19,243 nt of DNA. It comes from an uncultured Planctomycetaceae bacterium. GTDB lineage: Bacteria; Planctomycetota; Planctomycetia; Pirellulales; UBA1268. Below, piece after piece: positions 1 through 6,661 of this stretch (position 1 is its first letter; each line of letters starts with the position of its first letter). A program made the translations under genes and the position numbers. The notes under the pieces were generated by a model. The model was given only the letters and a program-made list of their open reading frames with translations. It had not been told where the DNA came from and ran no database searches. The stretch covers positions 1 through 19,243 of the forward strand of contig CALAZQ010000222.1 in assembly GCA_937926325.1 (NCBI GenBank), written 5' to 3'.

Positions 1-1524
1 CATCTTCCGGGCAAATGCGTTAGTCGCATCGTTGAGCTCCCGCGTCGCTTCCGCCGCAGCCTTGGCGTGATCCACCAGCCTCACAAACGCCGTTGCCACC
101 CCGATAATTGCCGCTGCCGCCCAAACGTAGGGGTTGAGCACCATCGAAACGAGCATCACCCGAAACGCATTCGCCACGAATCCCACGACCTTTCCGAGCC
201 CTTTCAGGACCGTGCTCAACCCGATGGACGCCACCCCAACCGCGTTGCTGGAAACGGCCGCTTTCGCCTGAGCGCCGGAAAGAGCGAGGTGCGATTTCGC
301 CGTAGCGAGGTTCCCCGCGCGCACGCCGGCCAGCGCCTTCATCAAGTGCAGCTTCGAGGCGGTCAGCATCCGCGTCGTCTGCGTGTGCTTCACCGTTGCC
401 GCCGAACTCGCGTTGGTGGCCTGGGCATTCTTGCCCATCCCGATCACGCTCCGAAGCACCGCCACCCCGAACTTCGTCATGAGGTAGCCGCCGGCCAGCG
501 TGGCCGCCGCGAGAAACCCGAGTAGCGCCGTTCCCGCGATCTTGAGCGTAGGCGCAAACGCCTTCGACGAAACGATCGCCTCGATCACGCCGGCCTTGAA
601 TTTCGCAATCCAGTTCTGCGTGCGCCCGAGCGTCTGCCCGTAGTATTCCACCACCGGGGTCAGCTCCTCATACAGCTTGATCTTCGCCGCAATCGACGCC
701 TTCTCGCCCTCGAGGTAGCCCTCCGAAAACTTGGCGCTCATCACCTCCCGCACGTCCGCGTAGGTCGATCGGAGACCTTCGAGGTTCTGCGACAGGTCTT
801 CCATCGCGCCCGACGACTTCTTCAACTGGCTCTCGGCCACGCGCCACGTCTCCGAGAACGACGCGCCGCTCTCCACCATGCTCTGCAACGTCCTCCGGGT
901 TTCGCCGGTCACGACACCCATCTCCTGCAATCGAAGCGTGGACTCACCGATCGGGGCACCGGACGCCAAGGCATCGTAGAGTCGGCCCACCCACCGGGCC
1001 ACCTCGTTGAATTCCCGGCCCGACGCCGCCGCGGCATCACCGACCATCATCATGGCCTTCTCGTTGGCGAAAGCCCCCTGCGTCAGAATCTCAAGAGACC
1101 TGTTCGCCTCCATCACCGCCTCCTGCGAATACGGCGTGGTCTTCGCGAGCTTCACGTTCATCTCGACCCGCTCGCGCGCCAACTGCTGAGAGCGAAGGAT
1201 CGCCTTGAACCGAGTCTCGATCCCCTCCAAGGATTCCGCGCCGCTCATCCCCATCTCGGCGAAGCCTTTCCCGAGCGCGTTGATCCCCGTGAGTGCCGCC
1301 GCCGACAATCCGGAGATCACCGAGAGCGGGCCAAGGATCCGCATCTCCATGAAGGAGGAAAAGGTCGACCACGCCACCTGGGCCTTGCTCGCGCCAGCCG
1401 CCAGCAGGATCATGGGCTCCGCGAGATCCCCGGCCAATCCGAGGTAGTCTCCCTTCACCTTGTCGAGCCCCGCCTTGTCGGAGACAACCTTGAGCTTGAC
1501 GCCGATCTTTTCGAGGATCTCCAT
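1..1524 (-). CDS. Tail tape-measure protein, N-terminal part (runs off left edge)
   Basis: The reading frame is open from ATG at 1524 to base 1 with no stop, so only the first 508 or so codons are present. Tape-measure proteins set tail length, occupy the tail lumen and take part in DNA ejection. Around residues 105-205 lies the pattern typical of the tape-measure N-terminal domain: a KTTPYS motif, then a MMVGDAAAASGREF segment and a LQEMGVVTGETRRTL segment. Long alanine/glycine-rich hydrophobic stretches near residues 326-358 and 440-485 could be membrane-active. The start is chosen because it follows the chaperone gene by 12 nt and has TTGACT exactly 14 nt upstream; no Shine-Dalgarno is visible. 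Its place directly after the chaperone is the standard siphovirus order. The family assignment is confident; total length is unknown. Confidence 0.9.
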   Translation of the reverse strand, partial: MEILEKIGVKLKVVSDKAGLDKVKGDYLGLAGDLAEPMILLAAGASKAQVAWSTFSSFMEMRILGPLSVISGLSAAALTGINALGKGFAEMGMSGAESLEGIETRFKAILRSQQLARERVEMNVKLAKTTPYSQEAVMEANRSLEILTQGAFANEKAMMMVGDAAAASGREFNEVARWVGRLYDALASGAPIGESTLRLQEMGVVTGETRRTLQSMVESGASFSETWRVAESQLKKSSGAMEDLSQNLEGLRSTYADVREVMSAKFSEGYLEGEKASIAAKIKLYEELTPVVEYYGQTLGRTQNWIAKFKAGVIEAIVSSKAFAPTLKIAGTALLGFLAAATLAGGYLMTKFGVAVLRSVIGMGKNAQATNASSAATVKHTQTTRMLTASKLHLMKALAGVRAGNLATAKSHLALSGAQAKAAVSSNAVGVASIGLSTVLKGLGKVVGFVANAFRVMLVSMVLNPYVWAAAAIIGVATAFVRLVDHAKAAAEATRELNDATNAFARKM

Positions 1525-1536
1525 ACCGAATCAGGG

Positions 1537-2193
1537 TCAGTCAACCCCGACGGAGTCCTCGCCCGGATCCTCCTCCGGCTCCTCGCCCTCCTCCTGCTCG
1601 CGCCGCTGCTTCTCCTGCTCGCGTTTGAATCCCTCGATAAACTCCCGGTCGTGCTCCGTCATGAGTTTGAGGTCCGCCCCGTCCATCCGAAGGAAGGTTG
1701 CACAATACCAGTGCGCCGCCCCGAGCGGAGTCATCCAGACCTTCTTCTCGTCGCCCGCCTGAAACCCGTTTGCCATCAGGCAGCCCACCACGGACAGGGG
1801 CGCGGGAAACTCCGAGTATGCCTTGCCCGACCCCTTCACCTCACCACCGTTTTCCCACCGGTCAGGAACGCTCGTGTAGTCCTTGAAATACCGGTCCATC
1901 GCCAGCATTTCCTTCTGCGTGTCGGCCCGAAGTGCTCGGGCCAGCCACCACAGTTTCCCGAGCCAGCCCGACCGCCGCCCCGCCGACCGATACCCGCCGT
2001 AGTCGGATGCGCACACACGCGACGCAATCTCCAAGTCGATCAGGGTGACCGGCCTGTCCGCCGACATCACCGGGGATCCGATGGCCTCGAGGATCAACTG
2101 GTGATACAGAGAAAAGGGCCGCAACTTGCGACCCAATACCCGATGATCATCCGTGTGGATGAACGCCTCCTCAAAAGAGGTCCAGTCGCCCAT
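1537..2193 (-). CDS. Tail assembly chaperone candidate (218 aa)
   Basis: The N-terminal half carries the segment LRPFSLYHQLILEAIGSP, which resembles the conserved opening of many phage tail assembly chaperones, followed by a helical region. The last 35 residues or so are strongly charged and end in a glutamate/aspartate-rich tail. Such chaperones coat the tape measure during tail assembly. Position between the tail tube and the tape measure is exactly where this gene is found in siphoviruses. The start codon overlaps the tube stop (TAATG), implying translational coupling. No convincing slippery heptamer was seen near the end, and the tape measure starts 12 nt later, leaving little room for a frameshift extension of the lambda G/GT type. 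The role is inferred from order plus modest motif resemblance. Confidence 0.72.
   Translation of the reverse strand: MGDWTSFEEAFIHTDDHRVLGRKLRPFSLYHQLILEAIGSPVMSADRPVTLIDLEIASRVCASDYGGYRSAGRRSGWLGKLWWLARALRADTQKEMLAMDRYFKDYTSVPDRWENGGEVKGSGKAYSEFPAPLSVVGCLMANGFQAGDEKKVWMTPLGAAHWYCATFLRMDGADLKLMTEHDREFIEGFKREQEKQRREQEEGEEPEEDPGEDSVGVD
1539..1544 (-). promoter_or_regulatory. TTGACT box, 14 nt before tape-measure start
   Basis: Minus-strand TTGACT is followed by exactly 14 nt and then ATG. The box overlaps the end of the upstream chaperone gene, whose TGA begins at the final T of the box. It is one of a set of identically spaced boxes in the late operon. Confidence 0.55.
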
Positions 2194-2558
2194 TACGACA
2201 CGATGAGCGGGAAGCTCATTCCGGTCACCTCACCCTTCTGGAAATCCGTGTTCGAAATGTCGATCTTGGATCCGGTCACGATGTAGAAGCGCCCGTCGTA
2301 GGTGAAGGTGGTCCCGACCTTGTTGATCTTGGTCCGGTCCGTGACGAACCCGTTCATCGTGAACTGGAACTTCTTGTCCCCGACGACGAACGACTCAGTC
2401 AGCGCGTTCTCGTTCTTGGCCTCAGAGGTGAACTCCGGCTCACCGGTCACCGAAAGGGTTTGCGGCTTGAGCCCGACCGACGTCGCGATGCTCGACGCTT
2501 CCGGATCGTCGAATCCGAACTTGTAGTCCTGGGAGCCGAATTGCTGGAAGTCTGGCAT
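2193..2558 (-). CDS. Tail tube (major tail) protein candidate, 121 aa
   Basis: A compact beta-rich sequence with alternating hydrophobic residues and a TFTYDGRFYIVTGSKIDI segment resembles small tail-tube proteins, which stack as hexamers to form the tail lumen. It is shorter than lambda gpV but within the range of single-domain tube proteins. The gene sits between the tail-terminator candidate and the chaperone, the usual tube position, and no sheath-sized gene precedes it. TTGACA lies exactly 14 nt before the ATG; the spacer also contains AGAAGGGG, which could act as a weak Shine-Dalgarno. The function is mainly inferred from context. Confidence 0.68.
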   Translation of the reverse strand: MPDFQQFGSQDYKFGFDDPEASSIATSVGLKPQTLSVTGEPEFTSEAKNENALTESFVVGDKKFQFTMNGFVTDRTKINKVGTTFTYDGRFYIVTGSKIDISNTDFQKGEVTGMSFPLIVS

Positions 2559-2572
2559 ATCCCCTTCTGCCG

Positions 2573-2578
2573 TGTCAA
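2573..2578 (-). promoter_or_regulatory. TTGACA box, 14 nt before tail-tube start
   Basis: Reads AAGTTGACA on the minus strand, followed by exactly 14 nt and ATG at 2558. It lies just after the TGA of the upstream gene. Confidence 0.6.
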
Positions 2579-2580
2579 CT

Positions 2581-2997
2581 TCACACGCGAGCCCTCACCT
2601 CAAGGCGGAAAATATCGCCGTAGGTCTTCGCTCGGTTCGCCGACTCCACCACGGAAACATAGGCTCCATACCAATACCCCTCGTCCGGGTAGGCGACGTT
2701 CGTCACGTCCTGAATCGCCATCAGCGCCTTGCGAAGCTCCGTCCGAAACGCCGCGTGCTCCCGCGAACTCCTCTCGTAGATCGACACCGCCAACACCACC
2801 GAGACATCGAGGATCCAGTGATTGTCCCCCGGCATGTTCTCCCGCTCGTTCTCGACCAAGATCGAGATGAAGTAGTCGGGATCCTCATTCCTGGGGCGAG
2901 ACCCCCGGTAGATTTTCACCACCTCCGAAACTTCCGGCCGAAGGAAATTGTAGATCCGGTCCTCGACGAATCCCCTGACGTCTGGTTCTCGGTCCAT
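2581..2997 (-). CDS. Tail terminator / tail completion candidate (138 aa)
   Basis: The 138-aa protein begins with an acidic helical segment (VRGFVEDRIYNFL), has a central beta-rich stretch (WILDVSVVLAVSIYER) and a C-terminal region with VAYPDEGYWYGAYVSV. This alpha/beta size and layout fits tail-terminator proteins, which cap the tail tube and join it to the head. The gene follows the two neck candidates and precedes the tube gene, as expected. The start is one nucleotide after the stop of the 58-aa gene, so reinitiation is likely. No catalytic motif is present, and the assignment rests on synteny and length. Confidence 0.6.
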   Translation of the reverse strand: MDREPDVRGFVEDRIYNFLRPEVSEVVKIYRGSRPRNEDPDYFISILVENERENMPGDNHWILDVSVVLAVSIYERSSREHAAFRTELRKALMAIQDVTNVAYPDEGYWYGAYVSVVESANRAKTYGDIFRLEVRARV

Positions 2998-2998
2998 A

Positions 2999-3175
2999 TC
3001 ATTCGTCGACGTCGCCCATGGCCTTCGCGAGCGTCAGCTCCGACCGTGACATTTTCTCGACCTCCCTGGTGGTCGCCTTCCGGTCGCGCCGCTGGACGGC
3101 GTCGTATCGCTGGCGGACCCGGTTCAGAAATCTCCCGATCTCCCCCTTGAGTCCCTGCATTTCGAGTTTCAGCAT
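2999..3175 (-). CDS. Small overlapping gene in neck region (58 aa)
   Basis: The gene starts at ATG 3175, where TGATG links it to the stop of the upstream connector gene, and ends one base before the next gene. The product (MLKLEMQGLKGEIGRFLNRV at its start) is a basic, probably all-helical peptide with heptad-like leucines and many arginines. A longer upstream extension in this frame exists, but it is only the shadow of the connector gene and has glycine/arginine-rich shadow composition. The tight packing on both sides supports it as real. No family is recognised; a neck, tail-terminator partner or assembly role is possible from position only. Confidence 0.6.
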   Translation of the reverse strand: MLKLEMQGLKGEIGRFLNRVRQRYDAVQRRDRKATTREVEKMSRSELTLAKAMGDVDE

Positions 3176-3513
3176 CAGAAGTCCTCCACGTTGGATCCCA
3201 CTGTCACCTCCCACTGCCCGCCCTCGACCGGTTTCATGGCCGAAACCCGGCCCGAGACGTTGCTGTGATTCGGAAACGTGATCTTCACCCCGTCCTCGAG
3301 ATTGGCTGTCGCGGCGTTCTCTGTGGTCACGTAGACCGTCGCGGCCACCTGGGTCCGGATCCGAGCGCCGGCCAGCCCCTCCCGGCGATCCCCCCACACG
3401 ACCACCGCCGGAATCGTGACGTCTTTCCCCGACTTCGAGACGACGATGTTCTCGCCCATTGCAGTCAGCTCCGCGCCAAACGAGGCGGCCATCCCTTTCT
3501 CGAAATCATTCAT
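3175..3513 (-). CDS. Head-tail connector / neck protein candidate (112 aa)
   Basis: The beta-rich product contains TIPAVVVWGDRREGLAGARI and ARIRTQVAATVYVTT, suggesting a small barrel like the FII/Gifsy-2-type head-tail joining proteins that attach to the portal-adaptor ring. This resemblance is weak and is an inference from length, strand pattern and position between capsid and tail genes. The chosen ATG at 3513 lies inside a copy of the CATTACGTAATG palindrome. A GTG at 3546 in the same frame would place the N-terminus inside the capsid-gene terminator hairpin and is less likely; ATG at 3492 (MAASF) is a third option, preceded by GAGAAAGGG. The start is therefore uncertain. Confidence 0.6.
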   Translation of the reverse strand: MNDFEKGMAASFGAELTAMGENIVVSKSGKDVTIPAVVVWGDRREGLAGARIRTQVAATVYVTTENAATANLEDGVKITFPNHSNVSGRVSAMKPVEGGQWEVTVGSNVEDF

Positions 3514-3522
3514 TACGTAATG
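3511..3522. promoter_or_regulatory. CATTACGTAATG palindrome, copy 1
   Basis: Perfect 12-bp palindrome, extended to 16 bp (TTCATTACGTAATGAA). It lies immediately downstream, on the minus strand, of the capsid-gene terminator and covers the likely start codon of the connector gene. It could be an operator or an RNA hairpin that hides the start. Confidence 0.6.
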
Positions 3523-3554
3523 AAAACGGGGGGCAGCTTTCGCCACCCCCCGTT
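3523..3554 (-). terminator. Rho-independent terminator after major capsid gene
   Basis: Nine base pairs, AACGGGGGG (3525-3533) with CCCCCCGTT (3546-3554), enclose a 12-nt loop. On the minus strand the stem runs into a TTTTC tract. It lies 47 nt past the capsid stop and would separate the highly expressed capsid gene from the tail genes, with partial read-through needed to express the latter unless a promoter follows. Confidence 0.75.
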
Positions 3555-3600
3555 CAACCGTCCGTTTTCAACCAATCGATCAAGCAAAGTCGATTCGGGC

Positions 3601-4557
3601 TTACGCCCACTGCGTCGCGATGAGCTGCCCGCACAGTTCGTTCACCACCTTGTAGTCTTGGTGAGAGCGAACCCGCATCATGTCGCTCCGGCGCTTCTCC
3701 TCACGCCACGTCTCCGTGGTGTAGAGTCCGCCAGGTGCGTCCGCTCCCCACACGAGGGTCCGGGCCGCGCCGCCGTTCTGGAAGTCCCCACCCTGGACGT
3801 CCCCGAGCCACATGTAGTTGTTGTTCCAGATTTTGCTGATGCTCTTCGTGGCGCCCTTCTTGGCGCTGTCGTACGAAGCACGAGCGACCAGAACGTTCGG
3901 GATATTGAAGACGTCCGAGATGTTCTGCGGCGTCACGAGCCGGTTTCCGACGTCCGCAACCGGGCCGAAGAAGTAGGTCTGGAGCTTCTTGGACCGGCGG
4001 ATGCGATTCCACACCGTCTGGTTCATGATGAGGGTGTTCGGAACCACCGCGACGTCCGTCAGTCGATCGATCGCGTCGTTGATGTCGCGCGCCACGTCGA
4101 TCGTGTCGATGTTGCCCTCGGTGTAGGCCACCGCGCTGTTCGTCGACGTGAAGGTGTTGGTGTCGAAGATCATGTTCGCCACCTCGACCTCGTGATCGAT
4201 CTTCATGTTCCGGGTGATCAGCTTGCCCGTGGTGGTCTCCATGTCGAAGAAGCTCTTCATCTCCGTCGCGTTGGCGTCGTCGATGCGCTCCTCAAGACCG
4301 CGGTCCTCGCAGTCGTAGGTGTCCCATTCGAGCTTTCGTGCCACCTCGTTGTAGGTGCCGTCCGGCCCCCGCTTGGTGACTTGGTGCTTCATCAGCTCGC
4401 CCTTCTCGATCCGGATCCGAGGATAGCGTCCGGCACGGGCGTTGACCGTGTGGACCGGGGCGACCTTCTCGGCGATGAAGAGCTTTTCAAGATCGCGCGC
4501 CTCTTCCAGAAACACGTTGATCTCCGGGCGAGAAACTGCTGCTGCGTTGGTGTACAT
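3601..4557 (-). CDS. Major capsid protein (318 aa)
   Basis: The product has the hallmarks of an HK97-fold phage capsid protein. There is an N-terminal arm, a central segment (PNTLIMNQTVWNRIRRSKKL) matching the usual MN..VW.. helix region, and C-terminal strands (ARTLVWGADAPGGLYTTETW) ending in the conserved MRVRSHQDYKVVNE region. The length of 318 residues is typical. It forms the icosahedral shell; there is no obvious long delta domain because a separate scaffold is encoded upstream. It lies directly after the decoration gene and before a strong terminator, consistent with high expression. No Shine-Dalgarno and no TTGACA-14 box precede it, so initiation must use another signal. Family confidence is high; the subfamily is not certain. 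Confidence 0.92.
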   Translation of the reverse strand: MYTNAAAVSRPEINVFLEEARDLEKLFIAEKVAPVHTVNARAGRYPRIRIEKGELMKHQVTKRGPDGTYNEVARKLEWDTYDCEDRGLEERIDDANATEMKSFFDMETTTGKLITRNMKIDHEVEVANMIFDTNTFTSTNSAVAYTEGNIDTIDVARDINDAIDRLTDVAVVPNTLIMNQTVWNRIRRSKKLQTYFFGPVADVGNRLVTPQNISDVFNIPNVLVARASYDSAKKGATKSISKIWNNNYMWLGDVQGGDFQNGGAARTLVWGADAPGGLYTTETWREEKRRSDMMRVRSHQDYKVVNELCGQLIATQWA

Positions 4558-4606
4558 AGCGTGTCAGATAGTGAATGTTGAGATTTCGCGTTTCAGGAGA
4601 GGGTGA

Positions 4607-5383
4607 TCAGCGGGCGGTGATGCGGATGATGTTTCCGTCGGCCAGGGAGGCTTCGATTGCCACACCGAGCGAGACGGTATCGGTCAGGTCGTCGACCTCG
4701 GCGGTGGCGTCGGCGTCCGACGGGGAGATGAAGAGAAACCGCTCGGAGGCGGTCGCTCCGTCATCGTCGAAATGGACCGCAACACCGTTGGATGCGGCGG
4801 AGGCGTCGTGCTTGACGCGGATGAAGGTTCCGTCCGAAACCGGGACAAGCAGGTCGCCGCCAGTGGGGGAGATCGCCAGAAAATCGCCGGTATCCTCGTC
4901 GAAGTAGAGAACCGTGGATCCGGGCGAGTCGTTGTCGTTGATGTTCACGAACGGGCCGCCCACACCAAGCTGGAACACGGCATCCGCGTCCCCGGCGGTG
5001 GTCGACTCGAGGTAGGCCGTGACACCGTCGCTCGAAGGAACGATCACGACGTCCGTGCCGTTGGAGGCCGCGGAATCGTCGTCCGTCATGATGATGGACG
5101 GGCGAGCCTTGACCTTGCCGGACGCGGCCCGCATCACCTTCTGGCCCGCGGCGATGGCGCCGGCCGCCACCCCGTAGAACATGCCGAAAGCATCGCGCTT
5201 GGCGATCGAGGCGATATTGCGGCCCGGAGTGTCTCCGTTCACCGGCTGGAGAATCGTTCCGATCTCCTTGTCGTATTCGCCTGCGACGACCGCCTTGCCG
5301 GCGGAGTTGATCTTGACCCGGAGGTATTCACTGATCGTGGTGCCGGTCGGGACCTCGACGGAAATGACATTGGAATCGTTCAT
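4607..5383 (-). CDS. Capsid decoration/cement protein with C-terminal repeats (258 aa)
   Basis: Residues 1-97 resemble capsid cement proteins of the DUF2190 type, with the AAGAIAAGQKVMRAASGKVKA segment typical of the small beta-barrel. Residues 101-240 hold about three diverged 45-aa units, each with a serine/asparagine-glycine turn followed by a beta strand and an acidic loop: SAASNG at 104-109 and again at 195-200, with a related NDSPGSTVLYFDEDTG unit between. The protein is very acidic. It probably binds the shell of the adjacent capsid protein, with the repeats displayed outside. It lies between scaffold and capsid genes, the lambda gpD position. No clear RBS was seen. The cement role is inferred; the repeat architecture is directly visible. 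Confidence 0.72.
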   Translation of the reverse strand: MNDSNVISVEVPTGTTISEYLRVKINSAGKAVVAGEYDKEIGTILQPVNGDTPGRNIASIAKRDAFGMFYGVAAGAIAAGQKVMRAASGKVKARPSIIMTDDDSAASNGTDVVIVPSSDGVTAYLESTTAGDADAVFQLGVGGPFVNINDNDSPGSTVLYFDEDTGDFLAISPTGGDLLVPVSDGTFIRVKHDASAASNGVAVHFDDDGATASERFLFISPSDADATAEVDDLTDTVSLGVAIEASLADGNIIRITAR

Positions 5384-5420
5384 GGAAAAATCGTTCTGTT
5401 TGCGTTTCGGGTTGCTTCGA

Positions 5421-6101
5421 TCACAGGCTGTTCACGACCCTCTTGGCTTCGAGGTGCTGCTGGTAGAGGTTGCTGTCCTTCATGGCCTCGCGCACCGCGT
5501 CGGCCCGCGATTTCCCGCCTGCCTCGAACTCGCGCACCTTGACTTCGAAATCGGTCTCGTCGCCCCGGTGGGTGAAGGTGCCGTCCTCGGCGAAGTGAAC
5601 CTCACGGCCCCCGTTCTGCTGGCGAAGAGCGGCCTGGGCCTGATCGCGAAACTGGAGGAGGACCTCGTTCTCGGCAGCGAGTTGGTCGTTCAGTTCGATG
5701 AGCGCCTCGATCTTGCCGGCGACGACATCGAAAGCGTGCTGAGTCTGTGCCTGCTCGGCTGCCAGCTCCTCGGTTTCGATGTGGGCCTCGAGCTGATTGA
5801 GGCGACCGACGATCGCGTTGAAGGCTTCCGCGGCCTCGCCGCCGCCCTCGACGCCGGCGTAGGCGGCTTCCTCCCCGCCGTCTCCGTATCCGTCGTCGTA
5901 GCCCTCTTCCTCGTAGCCCTCTTCCTCGTTCTCGAACTCGCCGTCATCTTCGGCTCCGAGCTGCTCCTCGAGGTCATCTTGCCAGTCTTTGACGCCCTGC
6001 ACGTCCTGCTGGAGCGCACGAAGAGCTTCGAGAATTTCCGCGTTGGAAACCTCTCCGGTATCCTCCTCGGCTCCGACGTTGGGATCGACTTGTCCGTCCA
6101 T
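5421..6101 (-). CDS. Nested scaffold protein from internal start (226 aa)
   Basis: An in-frame ATG at residue 181 of the protease gene (MDGQVDPNVGAEEDTGEV) falls exactly at the border between protease and scaffold domains. It is preceded by GCAAGTTGACA and a 14-nt spacer, the same box and spacing found before whole genes in this operon. The product is acidic, with a tyrosine/glycine/glutamate low-complexity region and a C-terminal coiled coil (LAAENEVLLQFRDQAQAAL). This is the arrangement of lambda C/Nu3, where the internal cistron supplies excess scaffold. It would copolymerise with capsid protein and then be degraded by the protease. The internal start is inferred from motif and domain border. 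Confidence 0.72.
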   Translation of the reverse strand: MDGQVDPNVGAEEDTGEVSNAEILEALRALQQDVQGVKDWQDDLEEQLGAEDDGEFENEEEGYEEEGYDDGYGDGGEEAAYAGVEGGGEAAEAFNAIVGRLNQLEAHIETEELAAEQAQTQHAFDVVAGKIEALIELNDQLAAENEVLLQFRDQAQAALRQQNGGREVHFAEDGTFTHRGDETDFEVKVREFEAGGKSRADAVREAMKDSNLYQQHLEAKRVVNSL

Positions 6102-6641
6102 GCCTGCGGAAACCCTGTCAACTTGCGAAAACAATCCGCTCGGGTTGGCGGCAGGCGTTGCCACGAGGTCGACCGAAACCAGTTCGTCACACCGCGCGAA
6201 ACTCTTCTCGCCCTTCTTCTCCGGCTTGCCGGTGAAACTCGCGGACAGCCCGATGCCTGTGGGCATCCTCTGCGCCAACTCAAGCGCGTGATCCCGTTGC
6301 GAGTGGCTCGCGAGGAGGTGCCAGTCCGCCTTGAGTTTTCCGCCGACGATCGAGAAGTTTTCCAAGTAGCCGTTGACCGCGTCGGCCCCGGTCTTGTGGT
6401 TCCACTTCACCGGGACGCGGCCCATGGATTCGGCCGCCTCAAGCATCTGCAAGAGGGTCTTGTCGTCGACGTGGAGATCGTGTCCCCTCGCCTTGATTCC
6501 CGACGTGATGACGGAAACCCCTCTGATCACGCCGTTCTCCGCATCGACCGACGTGGTCTCAAACGGCGCGTCGAAATGGTATTCGCGGTGCGGCAGCCCG
6601 ACTCGGGCGCGGTGCTTGCTGTTCTGGCTCTTCCGGCTCAT
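5421..6641 (-). CDS. Prohead protease with C-terminal scaffold domain (406 aa)
   Basis: Residues 20-175 match the prohead maturation protease pattern (HK97-type serine protease, S78/U35-like). WNH gives a candidate catalytic His82, GLSASF gives Ser133/Ser135, and VSVDLVATPAANP near residue 158 is the conserved strand before the acidic residue. Residues 181-406 are an acidic, coiled-coil-rich scaffold region with very glutamate/glycine/tyrosine-rich low complexity at about 230-265. The enzyme would cleave scaffold and capsid proteins during head maturation. TTGACA sits exactly 14 nt before the ATG, and the TGA inside that box is the stop of the upstream gene. An internal start produces the scaffold alone. 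Which serine is catalytic is not certain. Confidence 0.85.
   Translation of the reverse strand: MSRKSQNSKHRARVGLPHREYHFDAPFETTSVDAENGVIRGVSVITSGIKARGHDLHVDDKTLLQMLEAAESMGRVPVKWNHKTGADAVNGYLENFSIVGGKLKADWHLLASHSQRDHALELAQRMPTGIGLSASFTGKPEKKGEKSFARCDELVSVDLVATPAANPSGLFSQVDRVSAGMDGQVDPNVGAEEDTGEVSNAEILEALRALQQDVQGVKDWQDDLEEQLGAEDDGEFENEEEGYEEEGYDDGYGDGGEEAAYAGVEGGGEAAEAFNAIVGRLNQLEAHIETEELAAEQAQTQHAFDVVAGKIEALIELNDQLAAENEVLLQFRDQAQAALRQQNGGREVHFAEDGTFTHRGDETDFEVKVREFEAGGKSRADAVREAMKDSNLYQQHLEAKRVVNSL
6116..6121 (-). promoter_or_regulatory. TTGACA box, 14 nt before nested scaffold start
   Basis: Reads GCAAGTTGACA on the minus strand inside the protease coding sequence, followed by exactly 14 nt and ATG 6101. 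The 11-mer also occurs at 8963-8973 and 13716-13726. Confidence 0.6.
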
Positions 6642-6655
6642 ACCGCCGGAGATCC

Positions 6656-6661
6656 TGTCAA
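6656..6661 (-). promoter_or_regulatory. TTGACA box, 14 nt before protease start
   Basis: Minus-strand TTGACA, 14 nt, then ATG 6641. The embedded TGA is the stop codon of the upstream 470-aa gene. The spacer has no Shine-Dalgarno-like purine tract. Confidence 0.6.

Noticed and set aside
1537..1600. Programmed frameshift at the end of the tail chaperone, as in lambda G/GT
   Set aside because: No X-XXY-YYZ heptamer in frame was found and the tape-measure gene begins 12 nt after the stop.
3175..3397. N-terminal extension of the 58-aa neck gene to 132 residues
   Set aside because: The extension is only the alternative frame of the connector gene, with glycine/arginine-rich shadow composition; the TGATG junction supports the short start.
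3265..4581. Long plus-strand open frame opposite the major capsid gene
   Set aside because: Composition is arginine/histidine/valine shadow type, with no motif, and it is fully antisense to a well-identified capsid protein.
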